A stretch of 64,000 nucleotides of DNA from Anabas testudineus (Eukaryota; Chordata; Actinopteri; Anabantiformes; Anabantidae), in the NCBI RefSeq assembly GCF_900324465.2, contig NC_046617.1, positions 3,747,223-3,811,222 on the forward strand, given 5' to 3'. Each line of letters starts with the position of its first letter. The first letter of the stretch is position 1. Positions 63,880-64,000 of this stretch are shown here, in pieces. The notes beneath the pieces are model-generated. The model was not told the origin of the DNA, made no database searches, and saw only the letters and a program-made list of their open reading frames with translations. Both the position numbers and the translations under genes were made by a program.

Positions 63880-64000
63880 AATATGTTGTGCTGCGTCATG
63901 CAACTTGATGAGTGAGTTCAGTGCAAAAAGTAGCATCAGGTATAACTGCAGATTTTGCTGAGTCACCATTGTGACCCAGCACACCACAAATTTGACAAGT
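63880..64000 (+). promoter_or_regulatory. Distal module M7 with paired inverted ARE sites, cut by window end
   Basis: TGCTGAGTCAC at 63956-63966 and GTGACCCAGCA at 63971-63981 face each other four bases apart. Both match RTGACNNNGC fully. It lies about 1.3 kb upstream of the F10 promoter. The shared tail would lie beyond the window. Confidence 0.5.

Overview
The window is teleost fish nuclear DNA. It has spliced vertebrate genes with GT-AG introns, abundant Tc1-type DNA transposons, L2/Rex-type LINEs and a TTAA-flanked MITE, and the gene families are those of ray-finned fish (troponin T, synaptotagmin, ferritin middle subunit). The species cannot be named from the sequence.

Region 1 (1-17.3 kb) holds two convergent single-copy genes. 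A complete slow-type troponin T gene on the + strand has 13 coding exons (2087-8111, 262 aa). A complete synaptotagmin of the Syt1/2/5/8 group on the - strand has 8 coding exons (10938-15434, 408 aa). A troponin T next to a synaptotagmin is an old vertebrate linkage. In human, TNNT1 lies near SYT5, TNNT3 near SYT8 and TNNT2 near SYT2. About 17.3-20.3 kb has no recognised gene.

Region 2 (20.3-64 kb) is an expanded array of ferritin middle (M, H-type) subunit genes. There are ten copies, called F1-F10 here. Nine have complete four-exon reading frames of 177 aa with a full ferroxidase centre: F1, F3-F6 and F8-F10 on the - strand, and F2 alone on the + strand. F7 (about 49.6-50.4 kb) is a truncated pseudogene. 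Every copy keeps a TATA-like box and a 30-nt iron-responsive element (IRE) in the 5' UTR. Exons, intron 3 and the 3' UTR are almost the same among copies, whereas introns 1 and 2 fall into a few classes. This points to recent duplication plus gene conversion.

The spacers between ferritin genes are degenerate copies of one long duplicated unit, broken up by LINE, Tc1, MITE and THAP-domain sequences. Most units carry two candidate regulatory signals. One is a promoter-proximal core TGACAAAGC, which fits the antioxidant response element (ARE) consensus RTGACNNNGC. The other is a more distant module with two inverted ARE/Maf-type sites a few bases apart. The sites are intact in some units and eroded or deleted in others, so the copies may share iron control through the IRE but differ in oxidative-stress control. 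This combination is the most interesting system I found in the window.
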